From Bacillus sp. Y1 (GTDB lineage Bacteria; Bacillota; Bacilli; Bacillales; Cytobacillaceae), in NCBI RefSeq assembly GCF_003586445.1, contig NZ_CP030028.1, positions 1,564,501 to 1,628,500 on the forward strand: DNA of 64,000 bases, given 5' to 3'. Shown one piece after another: positions 45,592 to 55,149 of the stretch (position 1 is the first letter of the stretch; every line of letters starts with the position of its first letter). A program made the translations under genes and the position numbers. Under the pieces are notes generated by a model that was not told where the DNA came from, did no database searches, and saw nothing but the letters and a program-made list of their open reading frames with translations.

Positions 45592-45612
45592 ATTAGTGAG
45601 GAGGAAAGACTT

Positions 45613-47289
45613 GTGTCAATTAAATCTTTAGATGGAAAACGTTTCGCTGAAATGGTACTACAAGGAGCGAATCACTTGTCCTCTAATGCAAAATATGTGG
45701 ATGCACTGAACGTGTTTCCCGTTCCAGATGGTGATACTGGAACAAATATGAACTTATCGATGACTTCTGGAGCAAAGGAAGTAAGAAATAATGTTCAAGA
45801 CCATATTGGAAAGGTTGGTATTGCGCTTTCCAAAGGATTGTTGATGGGTGCAAGAGGAAACTCTGGTGTTATTTTATCCCAGCTTTTCCGAGGCTTTTCT
45901 AAAGCAATCGAAACAAAAGCTAGCATCAATGCATTTGAATTTGCCGCTTCTCTTGATGCAGGAGTGATTACTGCTTATAAAGCGGTTATGAAGCCTGTGG
46001 AAGGAACCATCTTAACGGTTGCAAAAGACTCTGCGAAAAAAGCAGTTGAAGCAGCGAAAAAATCAGATGATATTGTTACAATTATGGAGGCAGTAGTTGC
46101 AGAAGCAAAGGCATCCTTAAAGCGGACACCTGATCTTCTACCGGTTTTAAAGGAAGTAGGAGTAGTTGATAGTGGCGGACAAGGACTTGTGTTTGTTTAT
46201 GAAGGTTTCCTAGCTGTACTAAAGGGAGAAAAATTACCTGAAGGTCCTACACTAGCATCCTCAATGGATGATCTAGTCAATGCAGAACATCACAAGAGTG
46301 TACAAAGCCATATGAACACCGAAGACATCGAGTTTGGGTATTGTACAGAATTTATGGTCAAGTTGGACGACGAGAAACTCCACTCTAAACCATTTAGCGA
46401 GCAAACTTTCCGTCAAGATTTAAGTCAGCACGGTGATTCTCTCTTGGTTATATCTGATGATCAGCTGGTAAAAGTACATATTCATGCAGAGTATCCGGGA
46501 AATGTGCTAACGTATGCACAAACCTATGGAAGCTTAGTGAATTTAAAAATTGAAAATATGCGTGAGCAACATACAAATTTGTTGTCCGATTCGTATGAGA
46601 AAGCAAGTGCTCCTGCAAAGCCGAAGGAAAAGCTAGAGTACGGTATTGTAACCGTTTCTATGGGCTCAGGGATTGCAGAATTGTTTAAGAGTATCGGGGC
46701 GCATGCTGTTATTGAAGGTGGACAAACGATGAATCCAAGCACGGAGGATATCGTTAAGGCAATTAAAGAAGTGAACGCAAAGAAAGTGATTATTTTGCCG
46801 AATAACAAAAACATCATCATGGCAGCCGAACAAGCAGCTGAAGTAACAGAGGAAGATGCGATTGTTATCCCTTCTAAAACTGTTCCACAAGGAATGTCTG
46901 CTCTTCTTGCCTTTAACCCAGGTGCAGACCTAGAAGGCAATAAAGAGGGCATGACGGAAGCTTTACAAAATGTAAAAACAGGTCAAATTACGTATGCCGT
47001 CCGTGATACCAGTATTGATGGCCTTGAGATTGAAAAAGATGACTTCATGGGAATTGCCGAGGGGAAAATCGTTGTTAAGGATAAAGACAAAGTTGTCTCT
47101 GCAACGAAACTCCTAGATCAGCTTCTTGATGGAGACTCAGAGATTTTGACGATCTTAAAAGGTGAAGATGCTACAGATGCGGATGTAGATGCAATTGTCC
47201 AGTTTGTAGAAGCAAATTACGGTGATGTTGAAATCGAAATCCACGATGGAAAACAACCGTTATATGCATTCATTTTCTCGGTTGAATAA
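45613..47289 (+). CDS. fakA: Fatty acid kinase catalytic subunit FakA (YloV, DAK2/DegV-type)
   Basis: ATP-dependent kinase phosphorylating fatty acids bound to a FakB (DegV) partner, so that exogenous acids enter phospholipid synthesis. The N-terminal DhaL-like kinase domain (about 1-200) has VDALNVFPVPDGDTGTNMN and GARGNSGVILSQL. The middle and C-terminal DegV-like domains follow (FGYCTEFMVKL; GGQTMNPSTEDIV). Length 558 residues from GTG 45613, 8 bp after AGGAGG. Its product pathway meets PlsX, encoded 5 kb downstream. No fakB is in the window. Confidence 0.93.
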   Translation: MSIKSLDGKRFAEMVLQGANHLSSNAKYVDALNVFPVPDGDTGTNMNLSMTSGAKEVRNNVQDHIGKVGIALSKGLLMGARGNSGVILSQLFRGFSKAIETKASINAFEFAASLDAGVITAYKAVMKPVEGTILTVAKDSAKKAVEAAKKSDDIVTIMEAVVAEAKASLKRTPDLLPVLKEVGVVDSGGQGLVFVYEGFLAVLKGEKLPEGPTLASSMDDLVNAEHHKSVQSHMNTEDIEFGYCTEFMVKLDDEKLHSKPFSEQTFRQDLSQHGDSLLVISDDQLVKVHIHAEYPGNVLTYAQTYGSLVNLKIENMREQHTNLLSDSYEKASAPAKPKEKLEYGIVTVSMGSGIAELFKSIGAHAVIEGGQTMNPSTEDIVKAIKEVNAKKVIILPNNKNIIMAAEQAAEVTEEDAIVIPSKTVPQGMSALLAFNPGADLEGNKEGMTEALQNVKTGQITYAVRDTSIDGLEIEKDDFMGIAEGKIVVKDKDKVVSATKLLDQLLDGDSEILTILKGEDATDADVDAIVQFVEANYGDVEIEIHDGKQPLYAFIFSVE

Positions 47290-47296
47290 TTATTAT

Positions 47297-47327
47297 GGAA
47301 GCATGGCTCAAAGCTGTGCTTCCTTTC
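47297..47327 (+). terminator. Probable terminator after fakA
   Basis: GGAAGCATGGCT / AGCTGTGCTTCC, a 12-bp stem with two wobble pairs and loop CAA, then a short T run. Confidence 0.65.
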
Positions 47328-47458
47328 ATTTGAAAAAATCCACTTTGTAGATAGTGGAAATAGAAGAAACTACAATGTTTTTTTCATACAATAATGTATA
47401 ATACAATGTGGGAAACCATTAAGTGTGAATAGGATATTCTCCACAAGGGGGAAAAGTG

Positions 47459-48121
47459 ATGAAGTACAAAAGTGTTTTTGATATTATAGGTCCTGTAATG
47501 ATTGGTCCTTCCAGCTCACATACAGCAGGGGCAGCACGAATTGGAAGAGTAGCAAGAAGCCTTTTTGGCCGTGAACCAAAGTGGGCGAAAATTTCTCTTT
47601 ATGGCTCTTTTGCACAAACATATAAAGGACATGGAACAGATGTAGCAATAATCGGTGGACTATTAGACTTTGATACATTTGATGAACGAATTATTGGGTC
47701 CATTTCTATCGCTCAAACGAACGGAATGGAAATCACATTTATTGAAGAAGAAGCGATTCCAGAACACCCGAATACAGCTAAAGTACTTATTGGTGACGAT
47801 CAAGGAGAGTTAGAGCTAGTAGGGATCTCTATTGGCGGTGGCAAAATCGAAATCACTGAGTTGAATGGTTTTGAGCTAAGGTTATCAGGTCATCATCCAG
47901 CGATTTTAGTCGTTCATAATGACCGTTTCGGTGCGATTGCTAGTGTTTCAAATATATTAGCTTCACACGAACTAAATATCGGACATATGGAAGTGTCAAG
48001 GAAAGAAAAAGGGATGCTTGCGTTAATGACGATTGAAGTGGACCAGAATATTGACGATTCAGTTATTAAAGAATTAGAAGCGCTTGACCATGTGGTAAAG
48101 GTTGCCAAAATTGTAGAATAG
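47459..48121 (+). CDS. sdaAB: L-serine dehydratase beta subunit
   Basis: Regulatory/iron-sulfur beta subunit of the two-chain L-serine ammonia-lyase (serine to pyruvate and ammonia). The signature VFDIIGPVMIGPSSSHTAGAARIGRVAR is at the start (the PSSSHTAG part is diagnostic), and a C-terminal ACT domain (about 148-220) begins at AILVVHNDRFGAIASVSNIL. Length is 220 residues, the same as B. subtilis, from ATG 47459; GTG 47456 is an in-frame alternative. It pairs with sdaAA. Confidence 0.95.
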   Translation: MKYKSVFDIIGPVMIGPSSSHTAGAARIGRVARSLFGREPKWAKISLYGSFAQTYKGHGTDVAIIGGLLDFDTFDERIIGSISIAQTNGMEITFIEEEAIPEHPNTAKVLIGDDQGELELVGISIGGGKIEITELNGFELRLSGHHPAILVVHNDRFGAIASVSNILASHELNIGHMEVSRKEKGMLALMTIEVDQNIDDSVIKELEALDHVVKVAKIVE

Positions 48122-48184
48122 AAGAGGAATTTTATGGTAGCGCTTTCAAAAATAGATTACTAGAATGCAGGGAGAGTGTACATC

Positions 48185-49081
48185 ATGTTTCGCAATGTCG
48201 CAGAGCTAGTAGAGCTCGCTAGTACACAAAATAAAAAAATATCAGATATCATGATTGAGCAAGAAATGGAAGTTACCGGTCGGACACGAGAACAAATTCT
48301 AGAGCAAATGAATGTGAATTTGACCGTAATGGAGCAAGCTGTTGAACGGGGCCTTAATGGGGTAAGGTCCCATTCGGGTCTCACTGGTGGAGATGCCGTG
48401 CTCCTGCAAAAATATATTCAGTCTGGAAAGTCATTATGTGGAGACACGATCCTCGATGCTGTCTCGAAGGCAGTTGCTACAAACGAAGTGAATGCGGCAA
48501 TGGGGACGATTTGTGCAACGCCTACAGCAGGATCAGCTGGTGTGGTTCCAGGAACCTTATTTGCCGTAAGAGATAAATTACATCCTACGAGAGAACAGAT
48601 GATAGCCTTTTTATTTACATCAGGAGCATTTGGGTTTGTTGTTGCCAACAATGCGTCGATCTCTGGTGCTGCTGGAGGCTGTCAAGCAGAGGTTGGATCT
48701 GCTGCTGGAATGGCTGCAGCTGCCATTGTAGAAATGGCTGGTGGAACTCCTGCTCAATGTGCAGAAGCTATGGCGATCACATTAAAAAATATGTTAGGAT
48801 TAGTGTGTGACCCCGTTGCTGGTTTAGTAGAAGTCCCTTGTGTAAAACGAAATGCAATGGGAGCTGCAAACGCAATGGTGGCAGCGGATATGGCATTAGC
48901 AGGAATCACTAGTCGTATACCATGTGATGAAGTAATTGATGCGATGTATAAAATCGGTCAAACGATGCCTACCGCTCTTAAAGAAACGGCGCAGGGAGGG
49001 TTGGCGGCAACTCCGACAGGTCGCAGACTAGAAGCGAAAATTTTCGGAATACCGCATGTTCATGGAGAACAACAACAGTAA
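48185..49081 (+). CDS. sdaAA: L-serine dehydratase alpha subunit
   Basis: Catalytic chain carrying the oxygen-sensitive 4Fe-4S cluster. Family motifs are GLTGGDAV, ICATPTAGSAGVVPG, GAAGGCQAEVGSAAGMAAAA, GLVCDPVAGLVEVPCVKRNA and GGLAATPTGR; conserved cysteines in CATPT, GCQAE and CDPVAGLVEVPC are the likely cluster ligands. Length 298 residues. ATG 48185 is chosen over GTG 48176 because MFRNVAELVEL is the family start. It overlaps recG by 26 bp. Confidence 0.96.
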   Translation: MFRNVAELVELASTQNKKISDIMIEQEMEVTGRTREQILEQMNVNLTVMEQAVERGLNGVRSHSGLTGGDAVLLQKYIQSGKSLCGDTILDAVSKAVATNEVNAAMGTICATPTAGSAGVVPGTLFAVRDKLHPTREQMIAFLFTSGAFGFVVANNASISGAAGGCQAEVGSAAGMAAAAIVEMAGGTPAQCAEAMAITLKNMLGLVCDPVAGLVEVPCVKRNAMGAANAMVAADMALAGITSRIPCDEVIDAMYKIGQTMPTALKETAQGGLAATPTGRRLEAKIFGIPHVHGEQQQ

Positions 49082-51119
49082 TTTAAAGCAATCCGTAACA
49101 GCTGTAAAAGGAATCGGTGCTGAGACAGCACAAAGCCTAGCTGAAATGAGAATAGTGACTATTGAAGATTTACTTGAATATTTTCCATATCGTTATGAAG
49201 ATTATCGCCTTCGCGACTTAACAGAAGTGAAGCATGACGAGAGGATTACCGTAGAAGGGAAGGTTCATAGTGAGCCTTCTCTTATGTATTATGGGAAAAA
49301 GCGGTCAAGACTAACCATCCGATTGCTAGTAGAGAGATATTTGATTCAGGTAGTATTTTTTAATCAGGCTTATTTGAAAAATAAGTTTCAAGTAAATGAA
49401 ATGGTTACCGTAACCGGTAAATGGGATCAGCATCGTCAAATGATCACAGCCTCTCAAGCGAAAATGGGATCAAATGAATCAGAAAAAAAGTTTGTTCCCG
49501 TTTATAGTGTGAAAGGAGATGTGACGGTTAAAGGTCTTAGGAGATTTATTAATCTAGCATTCTCCCAGTATGGGAATGATATTACAGAGACCCTTCCTGG
49601 AAAAATGATAAGCAAATATAAGCTTGGAAACCGGAAGGAATCGATTCTTTCCATGCACAATCCGCTAAACGAAGAAGATGTAAAAAAGGCTCGTCGAAGA
49701 TTTGTTTATGAAGAATTTTTGCATTTTCAGTTAAAGATGCAAGCGTTACGAAAGTTTGAAAGGGAGAATTCCAAGGGACTTCCTCAAAACTATAACTTAG
49801 ATAAAGTAAAGGACTTCATTGATCATCTACCTTTCCCGCTTACCAATGCGCAGAAACGAGTGGTAAACGAGGTGTTAAAGGATTTGAGATCTCCATACCG
49901 TATGAATCGTTTGCTGCAAGGGGATGTAGGTTCTGGGAAAACAGTCGTTGCTGCTATTGCTCTTTTTTCTAGTTATACAGCTGGATATCAAGGAGCTTTA
50001 ATGGTGCCCACAGAAATATTAGCTGAGCAGCATGCGGAATCGTTAAAGGCGTTATTAGAGCCTCTCGGATTAACAGTCGAGCTGTTAACGAGCTCGGTAA
50101 AGGGTAAGAGACGCCGGGAAGTGTTAGAACGGTTAAAAAACGGTGAAATTCATATATTAATCGGGACACACGCATTAATTCAGGATGAAGTTGTATTTGC
50201 CAAACTCGGTCTTGTCATTACCGATGAACAGCATCGTTTTGGCGTGGAGCAAAGAAGGGTTTTACGTGAAAAAGGAGAGAATCCGGATGTGCTCTTTATG
50301 ACAGCTACTCCAATTCCTCGTACACTAGCGATTACAGTGTTTGGTGAAATGGATGTGTCAATCATTGATGAAATGCCTGCAGGTCGCAAAGCCATTGAAA
50401 CGTATTGGGCAAAGGCAGATATGCTTGATCGTGTCCTTTCCTTTATGGAAAAAGAGCTTGTTAAAGGACGGCAAGCATATGTGATTTGTCCACTTATTGA
50501 GGAGTCGGACAAGCTCGATGTACAAAATGCGATTGATGTTCATGTTGCCTTACAAACATACTTTCACAATCGATACCAAGTTGGTTTGATGCATGGAAGA
50601 CTTAGCTCTGATGAGAAAGATGAAGTGATGAAGGCATTCAGTTCGAACCAATATCAAGTACTTGTATCAACTACGGTTGTAGAAGTGGGAGTAAATGTTC
50701 CTAATGCGACGATGATGGTCATCTATGATGCCGAAAGATTTGGATTGGCGCAGCTTCACCAGCTACGGGGACGAGTGGGGAGAGGAAGCGAACAATCGTA
50801 TTGTGTCCTTCTGGCCGATCCGAAAACAGAAGTTGGGAAAGAACGAATGAAAATTATGACTGAAACTAATGACGGCTTCGTTGTCAGTGAGAAGGACTTG
50901 GAGCTTCGAGGACCTGGAGATTTCTTTGGTCGAAAGCAAAGTGGCCTTCCTGAATTTAAGGTAGCTGATATGGTCCATGATTACCGAGCGTTAGAAACCG
51001 CTCGAAACGATGCTATGGTCTTAATAGAATCAGAGGAGTTTTGGAAAGAGGATGAATTCGCTGGGCTGCGTTCAAAGCTTGCAGACTCTGGTGTATTGGA
51101 AAATGAAAAGCTAGATTGA
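49056..51119 (+). CDS. recG: ATP-dependent DNA helicase RecG
   Basis: Superfamily 2 helicase that regresses stalled forks and processes Holliday junctions. A wedge/OB domain lies at about 60-160. Walker A GDVGSGKT is near 289-296, with DEQH in [15 protein letters not shown], then [30 protein letters not shown] and QLRGRVGRG. Length 687 residues from ATG 49056, or 685 from ATG 49062; no strong ribosome-binding site is visible, and the start lies within sdaAA, suggesting translational coupling. It ends at a strong terminator. Confidence 0.96.
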   Translation: MFMENNNSNLKQSVTAVKGIGAETAQSLAEMRIVTIEDLLEYFPYRYEDYRLRDLTEVKHDERITVEGKVHSEPSLMYYGKKRSRLTIRLLVERYLIQVVFFNQAYLKNKFQVNEMVTVTGKWDQHRQMITASQAKMGSNESEKKFVPVYSVKGDVTVKGLRRFINLAFSQYGNDITETLPGKMISKYKLGNRKESILSMHNPLNEEDVKKARRRFVYEEFLHFQLKMQALRKFERENSKGLPQNYNLDKVKDFIDHLPFPLTNAQKRVVNEVLKDLRSPYRMNRLLQGDVGSGKTVVAAIALFSSYTAGYQGALMVPTEILAEQHAESLKALLEPLGLTVELLTSSVKGKRRREVLERLKNGEIHILIGTHALIQDEVVFAKLGLVITDEQHRFGVEQRRVLREKGENPDVLFMTATPIPRTLAITVFGEMDVSIIDEMPAGRKAIETYWAKADMLDRVLSFMEKELVKGRQAYVICPLIEESDKLDVQNAIDVHVALQTYFHNRYQVGLMHGRLSSDEKDEVMKAFSSNQYQVLVSTTVVEVGVNVPNATMMVIYDAERFGLAQLHQLRGRVGRGSEQSYCVLLADPKTEVGKERMKIMTETNDGFVVSEKDLELRGPGDFFGRKQSGLPEFKVADMVHDYRALETARNDAMVLIESEEFWKEDEFAGLRSKLADSGVLENEKLD

Positions 51120-51143
51120 TAAAAAGCGGATGTACCTTGATCA

Positions 51144-51188
51144 AAAAGTAGATTGCAAAAAAAGTTTGTTGCAATCTGCTTTTTTGTT
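51144..51188 (+). terminator. Intrinsic terminator after recG
   Basis: AAAAGTAGATTGCAA / TTGCAATCTGCTTTT, a 15-bp stem with one wobble pair and a 10-nt loop, followed by a T run. Its 3' arm contains the -35 hexamer of fapR. Confidence 0.87.
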
Positions 51189-51197
51189 TTATATACT
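51169..51197 (+). promoter_or_regulatory. Sigma-A promoter of fapR operon
   Basis: TTGCAA (51169-51174), 17-bp spacer, TATACT (51192-51197). The -35 lies in the recG terminator stem and the FapR operator begins 4 bp after the -10, so repressor would cover the transcription start. Confidence 0.8.
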
Positions 51198-51201
51198 ACT
51201 A

Positions 51202-51218
51202 TTAGTACCTAGTCTTAA
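51202..51218 (+). promoter_or_regulatory. FapR operator
   Basis: TTAGTACCTAGTCTTAA is a 17-bp imperfect palindrome that matches the FapR operator family (TTAGTAnC...). Malonyl-CoA binding to FapR would release it, derepressing phospholipid and fatty acid synthesis genes. Autoregulation of fapR-plsX-fabD-fabG is the known B. subtilis arrangement. Confidence 0.88.
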
Positions 51219-51240
51219 TACTTCGGACGGTGTTTTACAT

Positions 51241-51804
51241 ATGAGAAAAAGTAAAAAAGAACGTCAACGACTTTTAATAGAAACAATAAAAGAAAACCCG
51301 TTTATTACCGATGAGGAACTTGCTGAACAATTTACGGTTAGCGTACAAACCATCCGGTTAGATCGGTTAGAGTTATCGATCCCTGAGCTACGGGAAAGAA
51401 TAAAGAATGTCGCTGAAAAGCGGTTTGACGATGAAGTACGTTCTTTACCAATCGATGAAGTGATTGGTGAAATTATTGATATTGAGCTTGACCAAACAGC
51501 TATTTCTATTTTTGATGTTAAGCATGAACATGTGTTTAAGAGAAACCAAATCGCAAGGGGTCACCACGTTTTTGCTCAGGCTAATTCATTAGCGGTTGCA
51601 GTGATTAACGATGAACTGGCTTTAACGGCAAAGGCAAATATTCAATTTACCAGATCGGTTAAGGAAAATGAACGCGTCATTGCAAAAGCAAAAGTGTTAC
51701 GAATTGATGAAGAAAAAGGTAGAACTCTTGTAGAAGTCAATAGTTTTGTGAATAATGAACTAGTATTTACTGGTGAATTTGAAATGTATCGCTATAAAAA
51801 ATGA
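51241..51804 (+). CDS. fapR: Malonyl-CoA-responsive lipid biosynthesis repressor FapR
   Basis: Transcription repressor with an N-terminal winged helix-turn-helix (about 1-60, [21 protein letters not shown]), a linker helix rich in charged residues ([15 protein letters not shown]), and a C-terminal hot-dog fold that binds malonyl-CoA ([19 protein letters not shown]). Length 187 residues (B. subtilis 188). ATG 51241 gives the family start; the in-frame upstream opening contains the promoter, operator and terminator. The ribosome-binding site is weak (GGACGG). Confidence 0.96.
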   Translation: MRKSKKERQRLLIETIKENPFITDEELAEQFTVSVQTIRLDRLELSIPELRERIKNVAEKRFDDEVRSLPIDEVIGEIIDIELDQTAISIFDVKHEHVFKRNQIARGHHVFAQANSLAVAVINDELALTAKANIQFTRSVKENERVIAKAKVLRIDEEKGRTLVEVNSFVNNELVFTGEFEMYRYKK

Positions 51805-51822
51805 CATAAGGAATGAATAACA

Positions 51823-52824
51823 ATGAAATTGGCCCTTGATGCAATGGGAGGCGACCATGCTCCAAAAGAAATCGTTCTAGGAGCGATAAAGGCCGTTCAA
51901 GCATTTGATGATGTACATATATGTTTAGTTGGTGATGAAGCAAAAATTAAGGAGCATCTCACACCACACGACAGAATATCGATTTTACATACGGAAGAGG
52001 TTATTTTAGGCACTGATGAGCCTGTAAAAGCGGTGAGACGAAAGAAGAATTCATCCATGGTTCTAGCTGCAAAGCTTGTTGCTGACAAAGAGGCAGATGG
52101 TTGTATATCTGCTGGTAATACAGGGGCTTTAATGGCGACTGGTTTGTTTGTAGTAGGACGTATTGAAGGAATTGAAAGACCCGCATTAGCTCCAACCTTA
52201 CCGACGATTGGTGGAGAAGGGTTTCTTTTGCTTGATGTTGGTGCAAATGTTGATGCAAAGCCTGAGCACTTATTGCAAAATGCCATCATGGGTTCCATCT
52301 ATGCTGAAAACGTAAGAGGGGTAAAGAATCCAAGAGTCGGGCTTTTGAATATCGGAACAGAAGAGAAAAAGGGAAATGAGTTATCCAAACTTGCTTTTGA
52401 TCTTCTAAAGGAAGCACCTGTTAACTTTATTGGAAACGTGGAAGCTAGGGATTTGCTTGATGGTGTTGCAGATGTAGTAGTCACCGATGGTTTTACTGGC
52501 AATATGGTATTAAAGACGATTGAAGGAACCGCTTTATCCGTATTTAAAATGCTTAAAACAACTTTATATAGCTCTTTGAAGACGAAGATAGCAGCAGCTG
52601 TTCTAAAGCCAGACCTGATGCAATTAAAAGCAAAGATGGACTATTCAGAATATGGTGGTGCGGGATTGTTCGGACTAAAGGCACCTGTCATTAAAGCTCA
52701 TGGATCATCAGATGCAAACTCAGTTTACAATGCAATTAGACAAACGAGGGACATGGTGGGAAAGAAGGTTGCGCCTACGATTAAAGAGGCGATATCAAAA
52801 TACACAGAAGCTAGAGAGGAGTAA
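51823..52824 (+). CDS. plsX: Phosphate acyltransferase PlsX
   Basis: Converts acyl-ACP to acyl phosphate, the donor for PlsY in phospholipid synthesis. It begins [16 protein letters not shown]; other family motifs are [29 protein letters not shown], and [16 protein letters not shown]. Length is 333 residues, same as B. subtilis. It starts 18 bp after fapR with AAGGA upstream. It connects with FakA, since both feed acyl phosphate/acyl-ACP pools. Confidence 0.97.
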   Translation: MKLALDAMGGDHAPKEIVLGAIKAVQAFDDVHICLVGDEAKIKEHLTPHDRISILHTEEVILGTDEPVKAVRRKKNSSMVLAAKLVADKEADGCISAGNTGALMATGLFVVGRIEGIERPALAPTLPTIGGEGFLLLDVGANVDAKPEHLLQNAIMGSIYAENVRGVKNPRVGLLNIGTEEKKGNELSKLAFDLLKEAPVNFIGNVEARDLLDGVADVVVTDGFTGNMVLKTIEGTALSVFKMLKTTLYSSLKTKIAAAVLKPDLMQLKAKMDYSEYGGAGLFGLKAPVIKAHGSSDANSVYNAIRQTRDMVGKKVAPTIKEAISKYTEAREE

Positions 52825-52826
52825 CT

Positions 52827-53774
52827 ATGGGTAAATTAGCGATTATCTTTCCTGGACAAGGTTCTCAAACAGTTGGGATGGGAAAAGTCTTTGCAGAGAC
52901 AAACAAGGAAGTTCAATCTGTTTTTGAACAAGCGGACAAAAAATTAGGGTTTTCTCTATCCAATCTTATTTTTGAAGGCCCGCAAGATGAGTTAACGAAA
53001 ACAACTAACACTCAACCTGCGCTTTTAACAACATCCATTGCGCTGTTTGAGCAATTCAAGAAAGCTGAGATAAAAGCAGACTATATGGCTGGGCATAGCT
53101 TAGGTGAATACACAGCATTGGTAGCTGCTGGAGCGATTGGTTTTGAGGATGGAGTGTACGCGGTTCGTAAACGTGGTGAGTTTATGGAAGAAGCTGTACC
53201 TAACCGGGAAGGTACGATGGCGGCTGTATTAGGTCTAGACCGTGATACTTTGGCAGAAGCGGTAGAAAAAGCAGCGGCTGAAGGAGACATAGTAGGCCTA
53301 GCGAATATGAATTGCCCTGGGCAAATCGTTATTTCAGGCTCTAGAAGAGGAGTGGAACTTGCTTCCCAGTTTGCGAAGGAAGTAGGAGCAAAACGAGTTC
53401 TTCCGCTTGAAGTTAGTGGGCCATTTCATTCGCAACTTATGAAGCCAGCTTCAGGTCGTTTACGTGAAGTGTTAGACGGAATATCAATCAGTGAAGCGAC
53501 TGTTCCTGTCATCGCCAACGTGAATGCACAAGAAATGACAGGTGCTGAGGAAATTAAAGAGCGATTGCTTGAGCAGCTATACTCTCCTGTGTTATGGGAA
53601 GATAGTGTGAAGCATATGATTGAACTTGGTGTAGATACTTTTGTTGAAATCGGACCTGGGAAAGTGTTGTCTGGTTTAGTAAAGAAAGTGGAACGTTCTG
53701 TTCAAACCTATTCAATTTCTGATGAAGAAACGCTACTGGCAACGATTAATGCATTAAAGGAGAGAACAGTATGA
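52827..53774 (+). CDS. fabD: Malonyl-CoA:ACP transacylase
   Basis: Transfers malonyl from CoA to ACP to supply chain elongation. It has [12 protein letters not shown] at the N-terminus, the active-site serine Ser91 in [14 protein letters not shown], and the catalytic histidine in SGPFHSQLM. Length 315 residues. It begins 2 bp after plsX with AGAGGAG across the plsX end, and overlaps fabG in ATGA. Confidence 0.97.
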   Translation: MGKLAIIFPGQGSQTVGMGKVFAETNKEVQSVFEQADKKLGFSLSNLIFEGPQDELTKTTNTQPALLTTSIALFEQFKKAEIKADYMAGHSLGEYTALVAAGAIGFEDGVYAVRKRGEFMEEAVPNREGTMAAVLGLDRDTLAEAVEKAAAEGDIVGLANMNCPGQIVISGSRRGVELASQFAKEVGAKRVLPLEVSGPFHSQLMKPASGRLREVLDGISISEATVPVIANVNAQEMTGAEEIKERLLEQLYSPVLWEDSVKHMIELGVDTFVEIGPGKVLSGLVKKVERSVQTYSISDEETLLATINALKERTV

Positions 53775-54514
53775 AGCTTTTAGGAAAAGTGGCACTTGTT
53801 ACAGGTGCTTCACGTGGAATCGGAAGAGACATTGCGATTGAACTTGCAAAAGCGGGCGCAAATGTTGCGGTTAATTACGCTGGAAGTGAAGCTCGTGCAA
53901 ATGAAGTGGTTCAAGAAATTCAAAGTCTTGGAAGAGAAGCATTTGCCGTTCAATGCGATGTTGCTAATGGAGAGTCTGTTGCGGAGATGGTGAAGCAAAC
54001 GATAGACCTTTGGGGAAGTCTAGATATTCTTGTCAATAATGCAGGAATCACTAGAGATAACCTAATTATGCGTATGAAGGAAGACGAATGGGACGATGTT
54101 ATTAATACAAACCTAAAAGGTGTGTTCCTTTGTACAAAAGCCGTTACTCGTCAAATGATGAAGCAGAAGAGTGGCAGAATTATTAATATTTCTTCCGTTG
54201 TCGGAGAAAGCGGGAACGCTGGTCAAGCCAACTATGTGGCAGCAAAGGCTGGGGTGATCGGTTTAACGAAGACTACGGCAAAGGAACTTGCTCCTCGTGG
54301 GATCACGGTTAATGCTGTTGCACCTGGTTTTATTACAACTGATATGACAGATAAGCTAACCGATGAGATTAAAGAGGGAATGTTAAAGATGATTCCACTG
54401 GCTAAGTTTGGTGAACCGAAGGATATTGCCAATGCAGTTACGTTTTTAGCATCTGATGACAGCCGCTATATTACGGGACAAACCATCCATGTTAACGGTG
54501 GAATGGTCATGTAA
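53771..54514 (+). CDS. fabG: 3-oxoacyl-ACP reductase
   Basis: NADPH-dependent short-chain dehydrogenase of fatty acid elongation. The cofactor motif TGASRGIG is at residues 11-18, NNAG is present, and the catalytic Ser142, Tyr155 and Lys159 (NYVAAKAG) are all kept. Length 247 residues (B. subtilis 246). It overlaps fabD in ATGA; acpP follows 67 bp downstream. Confidence 0.97.
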   Translation: MKLLGKVALVTGASRGIGRDIAIELAKAGANVAVNYAGSEARANEVVQEIQSLGREAFAVQCDVANGESVAEMVKQTIDLWGSLDILVNNAGITRDNLIMRMKEDEWDDVINTNLKGVFLCTKAVTRQMMKQKSGRIINISSVVGESGNAGQANYVAAKAGVIGLTKTTAKELAPRGITVNAVAPGFITTDMTDKLTDEIKEGMLKMIPLAKFGEPKDIANAVTFLASDDSRYITGQTIHVNGGMVM

Positions 54515-54551
54515 CCGAAAATTCAACATTTATTAATTGTTGGAAATACAC

Positions 54552-54557
54552 TATAAT
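54552..54557 (+). promoter_or_regulatory. Candidate -10 of an acpP promoter
   Basis: A perfect TATAAT lies 24 bp before the acpP start in the fabG-acpP gap, but the hexamer 17 bp upstream (TTTATT) is a poor -35. ACP is needed in large amounts, so an extra promoter is plausible. Confidence 0.3.
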
Positions 54558-54581
54558 GTCCCTTGAGGGGAGGTGAAAAGC

Positions 54582-54815
54582 ATGGCAGATGTATTAGAGC
54601 GCGTAACGAAGATTATCGTTGACAGACTTGGAGTAGAAGAAAATCAAGTGACTCTTGAAGCTTCTTTCAAGGATGATCTTGGTGCTGATTCCCTTGACGT
54701 AGTAGAACTAGTTATGGAATTAGAGGACGAGTTTGATATGGAAATCTCTGACGATGATGCTGAAAAGATTTCTACAGTGGGTGACGCTGTGAATTACATA
54801 AAAAGTACTCAATAA
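54582..54815 (+). CDS. acpP: Acyl carrier protein
   Basis: 77-residue carrier of growing acyl chains. The phosphopantetheine attachment is Ser37 in the motif [17 protein letters not shown]. The protein is strongly acidic, as usual, and length equals B. subtilis AcpA. ATG 54582 follows GGGGAGGTG by 8 bp; a GTG at 54573 overlaps that site and is rejected. It closes the fapR-plsX-fabD-fabG group and is followed by a hairpin. Confidence 0.97.
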   Translation: MADVLERVTKIIVDRLGVEENQVTLEASFKDDLGADSLDVVELVMELEDEFDMEISDDDAEKISTVGDAVNYIKSTQ

Positions 54816-54832
54816 TCGTTAGAATTTATGAA

Positions 54833-54862
54833 AAAGCTCCGCAGCTATGCGGAGCTTTCTTC
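54833..54862 (+). terminator. Terminator after acpP
   Basis: AAAGCTCCGCA / TGCGGAGCTTT, an 11-bp stem with loop GCTA, extended by a bulged outer AT stem, with a moderate T tail (TTTCTTC). Confidence 0.8.
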
Positions 54863-54900
54863 ATGAAGATCAGAAAGTATAAAATATTGCACTTCGAAAA

Positions 54901-55052
54901 TTGTCCAGCTCCAGCGCCCAGCAACTAGTGTACTTCGATCTTCTCCCTGCGATAAGTCAACATCGAATCGCTTGCGCTCTCCGTGTTTCCTTTATCTCAG
55001 TCGAAGCTCTCCAGTCCATACGTTGCTAAACGGGCGCTTCCGCTTTTCTTAT
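54901..55052. repeat. Structured intergenic element, repeat-like
   Basis: Unusually GC-rich noncoding stretch in the acpP-rnc gap (334 nt in all; the rest holds the acpP terminator, AT-rich sequence and the rnc ribosome-binding site). Three pairs of arms nest in order: GCGCCC (54914) with GGGCGC (55032), AGCAAC (54920) with GTTGCT (55022), and CTTCGA (54933) with TCGAAG (55001). The opening TCCAGCTCCAGCGCCCAG and the closing CGGGCGCTTCCGCTTTTC resemble a dispersed intergenic repeat I recall from Bacillus genomes. Only one copy is seen here. No reading frame of note runs through it. Confidence 0.55.
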
Positions 55053-55149
55053 AAGAAAAATTGAAAAACCTTCAATCTTCCTTTGCGTTTTTAAGAACTT
55101 TTACGTAAACTTGATATGGTATGTAAACTATTAGCAAGGTGGAGGCAAA

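Noticed and set aside
47374..47407. TATAAT and TACAAT hexamers upstream of sdaAB
   Set aside because: Good -10-like hexamers but no acceptable -35 at 16-18 bp; a promoter probably exists here but cannot be placed.
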